In this document: piece by piece, positions 1 through 5,598 of the stretch | Layout of the letters: each line of letters starts with the position of its first letter | Numbering within the stretch: position 1 is the stretch's first letter | Assembly (NCBI RefSeq): GCF_938036805.1 | Contig: NZ_CALHWC010000086.1 | Span: 1 to 6,540 of the forward strand | DNA: 6,540 bases | Source of the DNA: an uncultured Streptococcus sp. | GTDB lineage: Bacteria; Bacillota; Bacilli; Lactobacillales; Streptococcaceae | Reading direction: 5' to 3' | Translations under genes and position numbers: made by a program | The notes under the pieces: model-generated | What the model saw: the letters and a program-made list of their open reading frames with translations, nothing else | What the model was told of the DNA's origin: nothing | Database searches by the model: none

Positions 1-35
1 ATTGCTGCAGATGCAGTAATTTTCCCTTGAGTCAT
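1..35 (-). CDS. spxB: Pyruvate oxidase, N-terminal 11 codons only
   Basis: On the minus strand an ATG at 35-33 opens a frame reading MTQGKITASAA and running off the left edge. This is the N-terminus I recall for streptococcal pyruvate oxidase SpxB, a TPP- and FAD-dependent cytosolic enzyme that turns pyruvate, phosphate and O2 into acetyl phosphate, CO2 and H2O2. A good Shine-Dalgarno, AAGGAGAG (51-44), lies 8 nt upstream, so the start is well supported. The upstream region holds a cre-like palindrome, in keeping with the catabolite control reported for spxB in some streptococci. Only 11 residues are visible, so the identity rests on recall of the N-terminus and could be wrong if another TPP enzyme shares it. 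Confidence 0.75.
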   Translation of the reverse strand, partial: MTQGKITASAA

Positions 36-91
36 AATGATAACTCTCCTTCAAAATTAAATTATTTATCGAAAACTTTCAGATAATATAA

Positions 92-104
92 TGAAAACGT
101 TTCA
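92..104. promoter_or_regulatory. cre-like (CcpA) palindrome upstream of spxB
   Basis: TGAAAACGTTTCA has the central CG and TGAAA/TTTCA arms of a catabolite-responsive element, but it is one base shorter than the usual 14-nt core. It lies about 57 bp upstream of the spxB start codon, where a promoter would be expected. No convincing -35/-10 pair could be fixed on that strand (AT-rich candidates lie at about 80-92). The role in CcpA control is inferred. Confidence 0.4.
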
Positions 105-321
105 ATAAACTTACTCTACAAATTTATCACTTTTTCCACCGCTTGTATAAGAATATGCTCAGGAACGCTTTAGAACTATTACATAACAATTATGAGATTT
201 TTCTGACTTTTGAAATGTATATTATAATAGATTTCAGAAAAAGCGGAAACTGACTCTCGCTGACCTTTGAAACTGTCAAAAATTTTAATTCAGAGCAAGC
301 TAGGAATTTAAGGGCTAAACA

Positions 322-330
322 TGCTATAAT
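322..330 (+). promoter_or_regulatory. Extended -10 promoter of the acetyltransferase
   Basis: TGCTATAAT is a perfect TGn-TATAAT extended -10 with no clear -35 at 16-18 bp upstream. It would start transcription near 337 and give a leader of about 36 nt before the ATG at 373. Confidence 0.6.
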
Positions 331-372
331 ATTGCTAGGTAAACGAAAATATTCCAAATAGTAGGTGAAAAG

Positions 373-810
373 ATGATCAGAGAAGCCAGTCTCAACGACC
401 TAGATGAATTACTCCATTTGTACCTCTCCTTGCACGAGACGGCCATTCCAGAAAAAAGCCCAATCTTACAAAAAGTCTGGCAGCGGATGGTAGAAGATCC
501 AGACCACCATATTATTGTCAAAGTGCTTGACGGAAAGATTGTTTCTTCTTGTATTTGTGTCGTCATTCCCAATCTCACGAGAGGGCTACGCCCCTACGCC
601 TTGATCGAAAATGTCGTTACTCATCATGACTTTAGAGGCAAGGGTTATGCCAGTGAATGCCTTGATTTTGCTAAGAAATTAGCGACCGAAGCCAATTGCT
701 ACAAAATGATGCTGCTGACGGGCTCCAAGAAGGAAAGCACCTGGAATTTTTATAAGCGGGCAGGTTACAATCATCATGATAAAACTGCCTTTATCCAGTG
801 GTTAGACTAA
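373..810 (+). CDS. GNAT-family N-acetyltransferase
   Basis: This 145-residue protein has the length of a single GNAT domain. GNAT enzymes transfer an acetyl group from acetyl-CoA to an amine; the substrate here is unknown. The acetyl-CoA pyrophosphate loop (motif A) is clear: strand IENVVTH (78-84) followed by R88-G-K-G-Y-A93, matching R/Q-x-x-G-x-G/A. The motif B region follows, with NFYKRAGY at 125-132, a very typical GNAT helix and loop. The N-terminus, IREAS then a leucine-rich helix (2-20), is also standard. There is no signal peptide or membrane segment, so it is cytosolic. The start at 373 has an AGGTGA Shine-Dalgarno (363-368) and the promoter at 322-330. It appears to be transcribed alone: a decayed IS and then a strong terminator follow. 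Family assignment is firm; substrate is open. Confidence 0.9.
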   Translation: MIREASLNDLDELLHLYLSLHETAIPEKSPILQKVWQRMVEDPDHHIIVKVLDGKIVSSCICVVIPNLTRGLRPYALIENVVTHHDFRGKGYASECLDFAKKLATEANCYKMMLLTGSKKESTWNFYKRAGYNHHDKTAFIQWLD

Positions 811-839
811 AGCAAGCAAAAATCTTTAATGAATATAGA

Positions 840-965
840 ATAGATAAAGTCGAAATCAACCTCTGCTTCCAATTGTCGAAGAAAGTGATCTTTGGGAACC
901 AATTCGTCTATCGTATAGAAGCCATATTGGCAGCGATTATAATCTGGTTTTTCTTTGTGAAACAT
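840..965 (-). pseudogene. IS1182-type transposase, N-terminal remnant
   Basis: A minus-strand frame from the ATG at 965-963 encodes about 42 residues resembling the N-terminus of IS1182-family transposases: MFHKEKPDYNRC, then YTIDELVPKDHFLRQ, then VDFDFIY. These enzymes typically begin with an I-D-x-L-V-P-x-D-H-x-L-R block followed by a D-F-x-F-I-Y block. The similarity stops after FIY (about 840). The frame then runs through unrelated sequence to a stop at 809-807, just past the acetyltransferase gene. A full transposase is usually more than 400 residues, so about nine tenths is missing, including the catalytic DDE region. A GAGGTG ribosome-binding sequence (about 980-975) and a TATAAT (1001-996) upstream are intact. 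It cannot be mobile on its own. The family call is by motif recall, not by search. Confidence 0.7.
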
Positions 966-1010
966 AGCGAGCACCTCATAACTTTTCTTATCATTATTAT
1001 ACGACTTTAC

Positions 1011-1047
1011 AAAAAAAGTCCTTAGAAACTTCTGTTCTGAGGACTTT
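1011..1047 (-). terminator. Leftward terminator upstream of the transposase remnant
   Basis: Read on the minus strand, AAAGTCCTCAG pairs with CTAAGGACTTT (one G-U pair) around an 11-nt loop and runs straight into seven T residues (1017-1011). It lies just ahead of the transposase TATAAT. In IS elements such a hairpin commonly stops outside transcription from reading into the transposase, and that is the inferred role here. Confidence 0.6.
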
Positions 1048-1061
1048 GTCTTCAATCTGAA
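1015..1061 (+). repeat. Repeat copy A: inferred IS1182-type element end
   Basis: These 47 nt match 2709-2755 in the same orientation with 5 mismatches by eye. The right-hand end, CTTTGTCTTCAATCTGAA (1044-1061), is probably the terminal inverted repeat of the element whose transposase remnant lies at 840-965. A terminator hairpin abuts it directly at 1061. In copy B the same sequence is matched by an inverted partner; here the partner is absent and IS promoter sequence takes its place. Confidence 0.65.
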
Positions 1062-1088
1062 GCCAGCGTTTTACTACGCTGGCTTTTT
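1061..1088 (+). terminator. Strong rho-independent terminator
   Basis: AGCCAGCGT (1061-1069) and ACGCTGGCT (1076-1084) form a perfect 9-bp GC-rich stem with a 6-nt loop, followed by five T (1084-1088). It would end rightward transcription from the acetyltransferase and insulate mntH. It may be the acetyltransferase's original terminator, with the IS inserted beside it. Confidence 0.85.
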
Positions 1089-1148
1089 GTAATACAGACC
1101 TTGCTTATTTCAATTATCAGTTCTTTCCTCAATTATCCCTCTAAAATG

Positions 1149-1157
1149 TGATATAAT
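1149..1157 (+). promoter_or_regulatory. Extended -10 promoter of mntH
   Basis: TGATATAAT is an extended -10 with a perfect TATAAT (1152-1157). The -35 position is weak. Transcription would begin near 1164, leaving a leader of about 90 nt that is very AT-rich. I see no yybP-ykoY (Mn) riboswitch fold in that leader. Confidence 0.65.
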
Positions 1158-1168
1158 AAGGGTGAATT

Positions 1169-1189
1169 GGAAATAGGTAAACTATTTTC
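1169..1189. promoter_or_regulatory. Palindrome at the mntH transcription start, candidate operator
   Basis: AAATAG (1171-1176) and CTATTT (1182-1187) are perfect inverted arms around GTAAA, with a further G/C match at 1169/1189. The palindrome begins about 12 bp after the -10, at the expected start site, where a repressor would block transcription. The length and AT-rich arms fit a DtxR/MntR-type site, but the sequence does not match the TTAACTTGACTTAA-like site I recall for ScaR/SloR. A second inverted repeat, CTATT-AAAA-AATAG, lies at 1208-1221. Confidence 0.35.
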
Positions 1190-1252
1190 ATTATTTTTTC
1201 AAAAAATCTATTAAAAAATAGCTAAAGACAGATTAGAAAGTGTAAAATTCCG

Positions 1253-2587
1253 ATGTCTTCTTACAAAAAAGTCTCTCTTTCTGAAATCAATCAATCGATT
1301 GAAACTCCGAATAACAACCATTTTTGGCAAAATCTAAAAGCATTTTTGGGACCTGGCGCTCTTGTAGCAGTTGGCTATATGGATCCTGGAAACTGGATTA
1401 CCAGCGTGGTTGGTGGTGCTTCCTACAAGTATAGCCTTTTATTTGTTATTTTGATTTCATCCATCATTGCTATGCAGTTACAACAAATGGCTGGAAAGCT
1501 TGGTATCGTGACGAGGATGGACTTAGCGCAGGCAACAGCTCATCATGCTCCCAAGTGGCTCCGTTATAGTCTGTGGGTGATTTTAGAATTAGCTTTAATG
1601 GCGACAGACTTAGCTGAGGTTTTAGGTTCAGCGATTGCCTTAAATCTTTTGTTTAAAATACCGATTATGGTTGCTATCCTCCTAACCGTTTTAGATGTAT
1701 TTCTTTTGTTGTTATTGATGAAATTTGGCTTCAAAAAAATTGAAGCCATCGTTACGACTCTTATCTTAACCATATTAGGTATCTTTGCTTATCTAGTGGC
1801 TTTATCCAATCCAAGTATTCAGGGGATATTTGGTGGTTATTTACCGACTTCAACTTTATTTGAAAGTCCCCTGCCAGGACATGAGAGTCAGCTGACCTTG
1901 GCTCTAGGGATTGTAGGTGCGACAGTCATGCCCCATAATCTCTATCTTCATTCCTCCCTATCCCAAACAAGGAAAATCAATCACAAAGATAAGAAGGATG
2001 TTCGGAAAGCTGTGCGTTTTATGACTTGGGATTCAAATCTTCAGTTGTCCCTAGCTTTTATTGTCAATTCCTTACTTCTCATTTTAGGTGCCTCCCTCTT
2101 TTTTGGTCATGCATCTGAAATTTCAGCTTTCTCCCAAATGTACAATGCTTTACAGGATTCGACAATAGCAGGAGCGATAGCTAGTTCAACTCTGTCAACT
2201 TTATTTGCTCTAGCTCTCTTAGCAAGTGGTCAAAATTCGACCATTACAGGTACTTTGACAGGACAGATTGTTATGGAAGGTTTCTTGCATCTGAGATTAC
2301 CTCAGTGGATTATCCGTATCGGTACACGGATTTTTGCCTTGCTCCCTGTGATTATAGTCGCCGTCTTGTTTGGGCATCAAGAAAAAACCTTGGATCAGTT
2401 ATTGGTCTATTCACAGGTCTTTCTTTCAATCGCTCTTCCGTTTTCAATCTTCCCCTTGATTTATCTGACCTCTAAGAAGTCACTGATGGGAGAATTTACC
2501 AATGCCAAGTGGAATACAATCCTAGGCTACGCAGTTTCAATTATCTTAACAATTCTCAATATCAAGCTTCTTTTCGATATTTTTTAA
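1253..2587 (+). CDS. mntH: Nramp-family Mn2+/Fe2+ transporter MntH
   Basis: This 444-residue polytopic membrane protein belongs to the Nramp family, proton-coupled importers of Mn2+ and Fe2+. The two metal-binding signatures are intact: D44-P-G-N47 in the unwound part of TM1 and M226-P-H228 in TM6. About 11 hydrophobic segments can be followed, from TM1 (about 30-52) to a last one near 418-442, matching the usual bacterial topology and length. The start has only a weak Shine-Dalgarno (AGAAAG near 1235), but no better in-frame start precedes TM1. The gene is monocistronic, with its own promoter, a candidate operator and terminators after it. It looks more AT-rich than the genes at 2837-6246 and is framed by related repeats, which hints at separate acquisition. 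The probable role is Mn supply under oxidative stress; metal preference is inferred. Confidence 0.95.
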   Translation: MSSYKKVSLSEINQSIETPNNNHFWQNLKAFLGPGALVAVGYMDPGNWITSVVGGASYKYSLLFVILISSIIAMQLQQMAGKLGIVTRMDLAQATAHHAPKWLRYSLWVILELALMATDLAEVLGSAIALNLLFKIPIMVAILLTVLDVFLLLLLMKFGFKKIEAIVTTLILTILGIFAYLVALSNPSIQGIFGGYLPTSTLFESPLPGHESQLTLALGIVGATVMPHNLYLHSSLSQTRKINHKDKKDVRKAVRFMTWDSNLQLSLAFIVNSLLLILGASLFFGHASEISAFSQMYNALQDSTIAGAIASSTLSTLFALALLASGQNSTITGTLTGQIVMEGFLHLRLPQWIIRIGTRIFALLPVIIVAVLFGHQEKTLDQLLVYSQVFLSIALPFSIFPLIYLTSKKSLMGEFTNAKWNTILGYAVSIILTILNIKLLFDIF

Positions 2588-2674
2588 GAGTGGTTTTGAA
2601 GTCAAGTCTCGGTATCGGCGTGAAGATTGGTAAAGAGAAAGTAGTCGTAGTTGATTCATAAAAAGAAACAAAAG

Positions 2675-2696
2675 AGAACAGTTGAAACTGTTCTTT
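2675..2696 (+). terminator. Terminator-like hairpin after mntH
   Basis: AGAACAGT (2675-2682) pairs with ACTGTTCT (2687-2694) around TGAA, with a short T run. It is the first of three consecutive hairpins and would begin termination of mntH transcripts. It abuts the 61-nt palindrome directly. Confidence 0.55.
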
Positions 2697-2755
2697 CAGA
2701 TTGAAGACAAAGCCCTTAGCAACTTCTGTTCTAAGAACTTTGTCTTCAGTCTGAA
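2695..2755. repeat. Repeat copy B: 61-nt MITE-like palindrome
   Basis: The ends, TTCAGATTGAAGACAAAG (2695-2712) and CTTTGTCTTCAGTCTGAA (2738-2755), are 18-nt inverted repeats with one G-T mismatch. Inside them CTTAG (2715-2719) pairs with CTAAG (2731-2735) around an 11-nt loop, so nearly the whole element folds into one stem. Positions 2709-2755 match the IS-end repeat at 1015-1061 (42 of 47 by eye). This is what a minimal non-autonomous element made from two IS ends would look like. It is flanked immediately by a different terminator-like hairpin on each side. As RNA it would also act as a structured 3' end between two converging genes. Confidence 0.65.
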
Positions 2756-2786
2756 ACGAGTGTGATAACAAAGTCACACTCGTTTT
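2755..2786 (+). terminator. Terminator between converging mntH and SGNH hydrolase genes
   Basis: ACGAGTGTGA (2756-2765) pairs perfectly with TCACACTCGT (2774-2783) around an 8-nt loop, followed by TTTT (2783-2786). It is probably the main mntH terminator. Read leftward the T run is shorter, so it may act more weakly for the minus-strand operon. Confidence 0.75.
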
Positions 2787-2836
2787 GAAATGTCAGTTTT
2801 AACTGTTTGATTAAGCTGGCCAAGAAAAATATTTTC

Positions 2837-3469
2837 TCAGAGATACGGCTGCAGTGCCTTTGACAGCATCGCATAGCCAGCAATAGTCAAGTGCAAGCCA
2901 TCCGTAGTAAAATCCTCCCGCAGCTGACCGCCCTCGTCCAAGAAGTTATCATAAAGATCGATAAAATGGACATTGGTATAGATGCTTGCCAGGGCTCGGT
3001 AGGCACGATTAAGGGCTTGGATTTTCTCGTTCGTCCGAATATACACCGTTCCTTTGTACTGCTCCTGCTCATTCACAGGCAGGACGGACAGCAACTGGAT
3101 CTGAGCTAGAGGATAGTCACGGGAAATCTCCTGAACAACTGCTTCCAGATTGGCCAGCGTTTCAGCCTGAGCCATCTCCTTGCCAATGTCGTTGGTTCCA
3201 ATCAGGAGAAAAACCTTGTCCAGAGCCTGCCCAAAGAGATGGGCATCCAAGTTCTCTAAAAGCAAATCAGTCTTGTAGCCACGAATGCCACGATTGACCA
3301 AGGTTTTAGGGCTTTGCAATAGCTCATGCAGCGGGAAATATTCCACAATCGAATCACCGATAAAAATAATCGCTGGCTCTTTTACTGCAAGCTGATTCAG
3401 ATCCCGATAATTTTTCTGGATCTTTGCCTGCTCATTTAAAAGCCACTGTTCTAATAGTTGAACTGCCAT
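2837..3469 (-). CDS. SGNH/GDSL-family hydrolase, cytosolic
   Basis: This 210-residue esterase/lipase-like protein has all four SGNH blocks: G38-D-S40 with the nucleophile serine, the block II glycine in NRGIRG (59-64), G91-T-N-D94 with the oxyanion asparagine N93, and D190-G-L-H193 supplying the catalytic Asp and His. There is no signal peptide, so it should act in the cytosol. The family cleaves ester bonds in lipids, acyl-CoA or acetylated sugars, and the substrate here cannot be told. It is the last gene of a leftward operon. Its ATG directly follows the TAA of the upstream phosphatase gene, and its Shine-Dalgarno AAAGGAG (3481-3475) sits inside the last codons of that gene, so the two are probably translationally coupled. 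Confidence 0.9.
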   Translation of the reverse strand: MAVQLLEQWLLNEQAKIQKNYRDLNQLAVKEPAIIFIGDSIVEYFPLHELLQSPKTLVNRGIRGYKTDLLLENLDAHLFGQALDKVFLLIGTNDIGKEMAQAETLANLEAVVQEISRDYPLAQIQLLSVLPVNEQEQYKGTVYIRTNEKIQALNRAYRALASIYTNVHFIDLYDNFLDEGGQLREDFTTDGLHLTIAGYAMLSKALQPYL

Positions 3470-4297
3470 TTAGACTCCTTTTTCTAAGTATTGCTCAATC
3501 ACCTGCAAAACGCCGGCCTCTGCATTGGCTGGTGCCAAGCGACTGGCAATGCGCTTAATCTTCTCATCCCCATTTTCCATAGCATAGGAGAAATCCGCTA
3601 GTTCCAGCATTTCCAAGTCGTTTTCACTGTCGCCAAAAGCCATGATTTCCTTGCTTTTAATTTGCCACCGATCCATGAGCTGACGAAGCCCCCAAGCCTT
3701 GTGAAGGCCTTCTTGGATAATGTCAATCGCGCCATAGCCGCTGGTCACAGCACTCAATCTTCCAGCAAATGCTGTATTGATCTGCTGCGTAATCTCTGCC
3801 GCTTGCGCTTCATCTACCATAACGCTCATCTTCAGCACTTCTTCAAACGGATGGTCTTGCAGATTAGGCACGAAATTCATTCGCTTGTAGAAATGAACCG
3901 CCATTTCTTCTGTCATAATCTTGCTAATCATCGGAAAATCCGTACCGTCCTGAACAAAGCCGCCTTTAGTGGAAGTAACCACCAGATGCACCTCTCGTTC
4001 TTGACCCTGAAAATAAGCCAGCGTATCTGCAATCAAATCAGGCTGCCAGAAGGTACCCAGCAACATTTCATTCTTTTCAAAGATTCTAGCGCCGTTGGCG
4101 ACGATCAGGGTCATACGCTCTGTCAAATCGCCCAACAATAAACGCATTCTCTGAATTTCATTGCCCGTCGCAATGACAAACTTGATGTCCCGCTCTTCCA
4201 GCTGGTCTAAAACTGCTGTCAGGCGTGGCAAATCCAGCTCGCCTCGCGGATCCAAAAGGGTACCGTCCATATCCGTAGCGATCATTTTAATTGGCAT
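3470..4297 (-). CDS. Cof-type HAD-IIB phosphatase
   Basis: This 275-residue haloacid dehalogenase-superfamily hydrolase has the length and motifs of the Cof subfamily. Motif I is D9-M-D11-G-T with the nucleophile and acid/base aspartates, motif II ends in T44 (VIATGN), motif III is K200 in GLHKAWG, and motif IV is G222-D-S-E-N-D227, which binds Mg2+. Residues from about 85 to 190 form the C2-type cap that sets substrate choice. Such enzymes dephosphorylate sugar phosphates, FMN, PLP or similar metabolites; the substrate here is unknown. The start has a GAGGTGG Shine-Dalgarno (4308-4302). It lies 15 nt after the DUF3114-like gene and touches the SGNH gene, so it is the middle gene of the operon. 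Confidence 0.92.
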   Translation of the reverse strand: MPIKMIATDMDGTLLDPRGELDLPRLTAVLDQLEERDIKFVIATGNEIQRMRLLLGDLTERMTLIVANGARIFEKNEMLLGTFWQPDLIADTLAYFQGQEREVHLVVTSTKGGFVQDGTDFPMISKIMTEEMAVHFYKRMNFVPNLQDHPFEEVLKMSVMVDEAQAAEITQQINTAFAGRLSAVTSGYGAIDIIQEGLHKAWGLRQLMDRWQIKSKEIMAFGDSENDLEMLELADFSYAMENGDEKIKRIASRLAPANAEAGVLQVIEQYLEKGV

Positions 4298-4312
4298 CTT
4301 CCCACCTCATTT

Positions 4313-5401
4313 CTATAGCCTCAGATATTTATTTTTTACTTTATTCCATAAATATTTGAGATACTCTTTTCCTTTTAACTTTTCGACTAATGATTTTTCA
4401 AAGTTTTTTACTTGGGCATCAACTTGACTTTTAGCGCTTTTCCCCGCAATTGCATAGCAACCCTTAGCCGTATGGTAACCAGCCAAGCCGCGATTATTCT
4501 GAGGAGCTTTGAAAGCTTGCCCGCCATTCCGAATCGCCAGCCTGCGAAACTGGGGATCCCACTGGGATGGACTTTTGACATCGTAGTAATAATGGGAACT
4601 ATGATTGAACAGGGAGGGCTTCTCCCCGTAATTAAAACTAGCTCCATTGACTAGCCCATTTTGGCTGCTCTTTTCTGGATCTAGGAGATTGAGAAACTGC
4701 CCTTCCCTATCCAGAATAAACTCGGTATGGAAACGATGGAGAATCTTGATATTGGCCTGATAGGGCTGATGGTCTGGGTAGGTCACCTGGCCCTTATCGA
4801 CAAAGACTTTATTGTGCAACCGCGAAGATTCCCAAAGCTGGCAGTCCAGGTCAGGATGCGCCTGAAAATAGGCTAGGAGAGCCTGGCCATCTGTCATCCC
4901 CGGCTTACGAAAATGCTCTCTAACCCACTGGGCTTGCTGACTGGAAATAAGGTAGCGAAACTGGTGCAACTGACCTTTTAACCTTTGATTACCACTGTCT
5001 GCAATAAAGTCTGCTGGAGAAAAAGCCTGCCGAATCGTTTGAGAAAACTGACGCCAAAAGGGAGTGTGAGGCGATAAGTCCGAATGCATGCGCGAGAGCA
5101 GTTTGGTGATTTCTGCTGCTTCCCCGCTCAATTCGTCAGGCATGTCCATATAGAACATAGCTAGCTCTAACAACTTCTCAGCTTGCTGGGGCTGGACTGC
5201 TCGACATTCAAAAGACCATAGCTTCTGAAAGAGCGGACTGCCAAATATAAGGGCCTCCTCAAAAAGACCTTGGCGAGCTGATTCATGCGGCAATGACGCC
5301 ATTTCTGCTAGAAAAACTTTATCAAGAGCAGCTTGAGACCAGCCGAGTGCTTGTAATTCTGTATAGCATTGCTTTATTTCTACTTTCATCACCATCCACA
5401 T
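4313..5401 (-). CDS. Uncharacterised protein resembling DUF3114
   Basis: This protein of up to 362 residues has no signal peptide or membrane segment. The C-terminal half resembles the lactobacillales family DUF3114 as I recall it: HTEF (225-228), LLDP (239-242), NGASFNYG (252-259), YYYDV (271-275), then RRLAIRNGG (286-294) and RGLAGYH (304-310). The N-terminal 200 residues look helical. The tail after 332 is lysine-rich. No function is known to me. It is the first gene of the leftward operon with the phosphatase and hydrolase. The start is uncertain: Met codons 1, 3 and 5 (5401, 5395, 5389) are all possible and none has a good Shine-Dalgarno. A different frame opens just upstream, so an N-terminal frameshift is possible. 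Confidence 0.7.
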   Translation of the reverse strand: MWMVMKVEIKQCYTELQALGWSQAALDKVFLAEMASLPHESARQGLFEEALIFGSPLFQKLWSFECRAVQPQQAEKLLELAMFYMDMPDELSGEAAEITKLLSRMHSDLSPHTPFWRQFSQTIRQAFSPADFIADSGNQRLKGQLHQFRYLISSQQAQWVREHFRKPGMTDGQALLAYFQAHPDLDCQLWESSRLHNKVFVDKGQVTYPDHQPYQANIKILHRFHTEFILDREGQFLNLLDPEKSSQNGLVNGASFNYGEKPSLFNHSSHYYYDVKSPSQWDPQFRRLAIRNGGQAFKAPQNNRGLAGYHTAKGCYAIAGKSAKSQVDAQVKNFEKSLVEKLKGKEYLKYLWNKVKNKYLRL

Positions 5402-5485
5402 CCATCATATGAAATTTCTTCAGCACCGTTCGGGGCTTCGCTAGCAGGCTCATGCAGCCTTCGATAGCTCTCCTATTTACCTCTA

Positions 5486-5514
5486 AATATGCCAAAATTT
5501 CAGCTAAAAGTCAA
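5486..5514 (-). promoter_or_regulatory. Promoter of the leftward operon
   Basis: On the minus strand TTGACT (5514-5509) is followed after 17 bp by CATATT (5491-5486). This is a near-consensus sigma-A promoter. It would start near 5479 and leave a leader of about 80 nt that contains AGGAGAG (5474-5468) and a short AGGCT/AGCCT hairpin (5446-5460). Confidence 0.5.
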
Positions 5515-5561
5515 CGTACAATGGAACTTTCGACCTCAAATTGTATTCTTCCAGCATTTTT

Positions 5562-5570
5562 TGCTATACT
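5562..5570 (+). promoter_or_regulatory. Extended -10 promoter of scaR
   Basis: TGCTATACT is a TGn extended -10 one base off consensus. The -35 (TTGTAT, 5541-5546) is weak. The start would be near 5577, so the leader is short, about 22 nt. This supports translation from the ATG at 5599 and rules out upstream in-frame starts. Confidence 0.6.
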
Positions 5571-5598
5571 AGTCTTAGGAAAACAACGAGGACAAAAG

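Larger units (their letters stand above)
36..372. other. Divergent intergenic spacer, spxB / acetyltransferase
   Basis: This 337-bp AT-rich spacer separates the leftward spxB start from the rightward acetyltransferase. It contains the spxB ribosome binding site and cre-like site, the acetyltransferase promoter, and a second TATAAT at 223-228 with no good -35. That second hexamer lies between the arms of a 9-bp inverted repeat, TTTTTCTGA (198-206) and TCAGAAAAA (234-242). A smaller inverted repeat, TTTGA-5-TCAAA, is at 266-280. No open frame longer than trivial, no tRNA and no recognisable riboswitch was seen. An unannotated small RNA starting near 235 is possible but unsupported. Confidence 0.5.

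Noticed and set aside
266..280. FabT-like box TTTGA-5-TCAAA
   Set aside because: FabT sites have a 3-nt centre; this spacing is 5 and no fatty acid gene is nearby.
798..1025. 75-codon plus-strand frame overlapping the acetyltransferase end
   Set aside because: It runs antisense to the transposase remnant, overlaps the end of the acetyltransferase, has no Shine-Dalgarno and shows no protein-like pattern.
1158..1252. Mn riboswitch (yybP-ykoY) in the mntH leader
   Set aside because: The leader is about 90 nt of very AT-rich sequence without the conserved helices and loops of that riboswitch.
2590..2661. Short frame after mntH reading VVLKSSLGIGVKIGKEKVVV
   Set aside because: It has a protein-like look but begins only 3 nt after the mntH stop with no Shine-Dalgarno, is about 23 codons long and matches nothing I recognise. 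A gene remnant is possible but unsupported.
1015..2755. CRISPR array or tandem repeat
   Set aside because: There are only two copies, 1.7 kb apart with a gene between them, so they are dispersed repeats.
3662..4141. 159-codon plus-strand frame
   Set aside because: It lies wholly opposite the HAD phosphatase, whose motifs are complete, so it is a shadow frame.
5452..5598. 49-residue N-terminal extension of the metalloregulator
   Set aside because: The extension would start upstream of the promoter at 5562-5570, and the 215-residue form from 5599 matches the family length and N-terminus.
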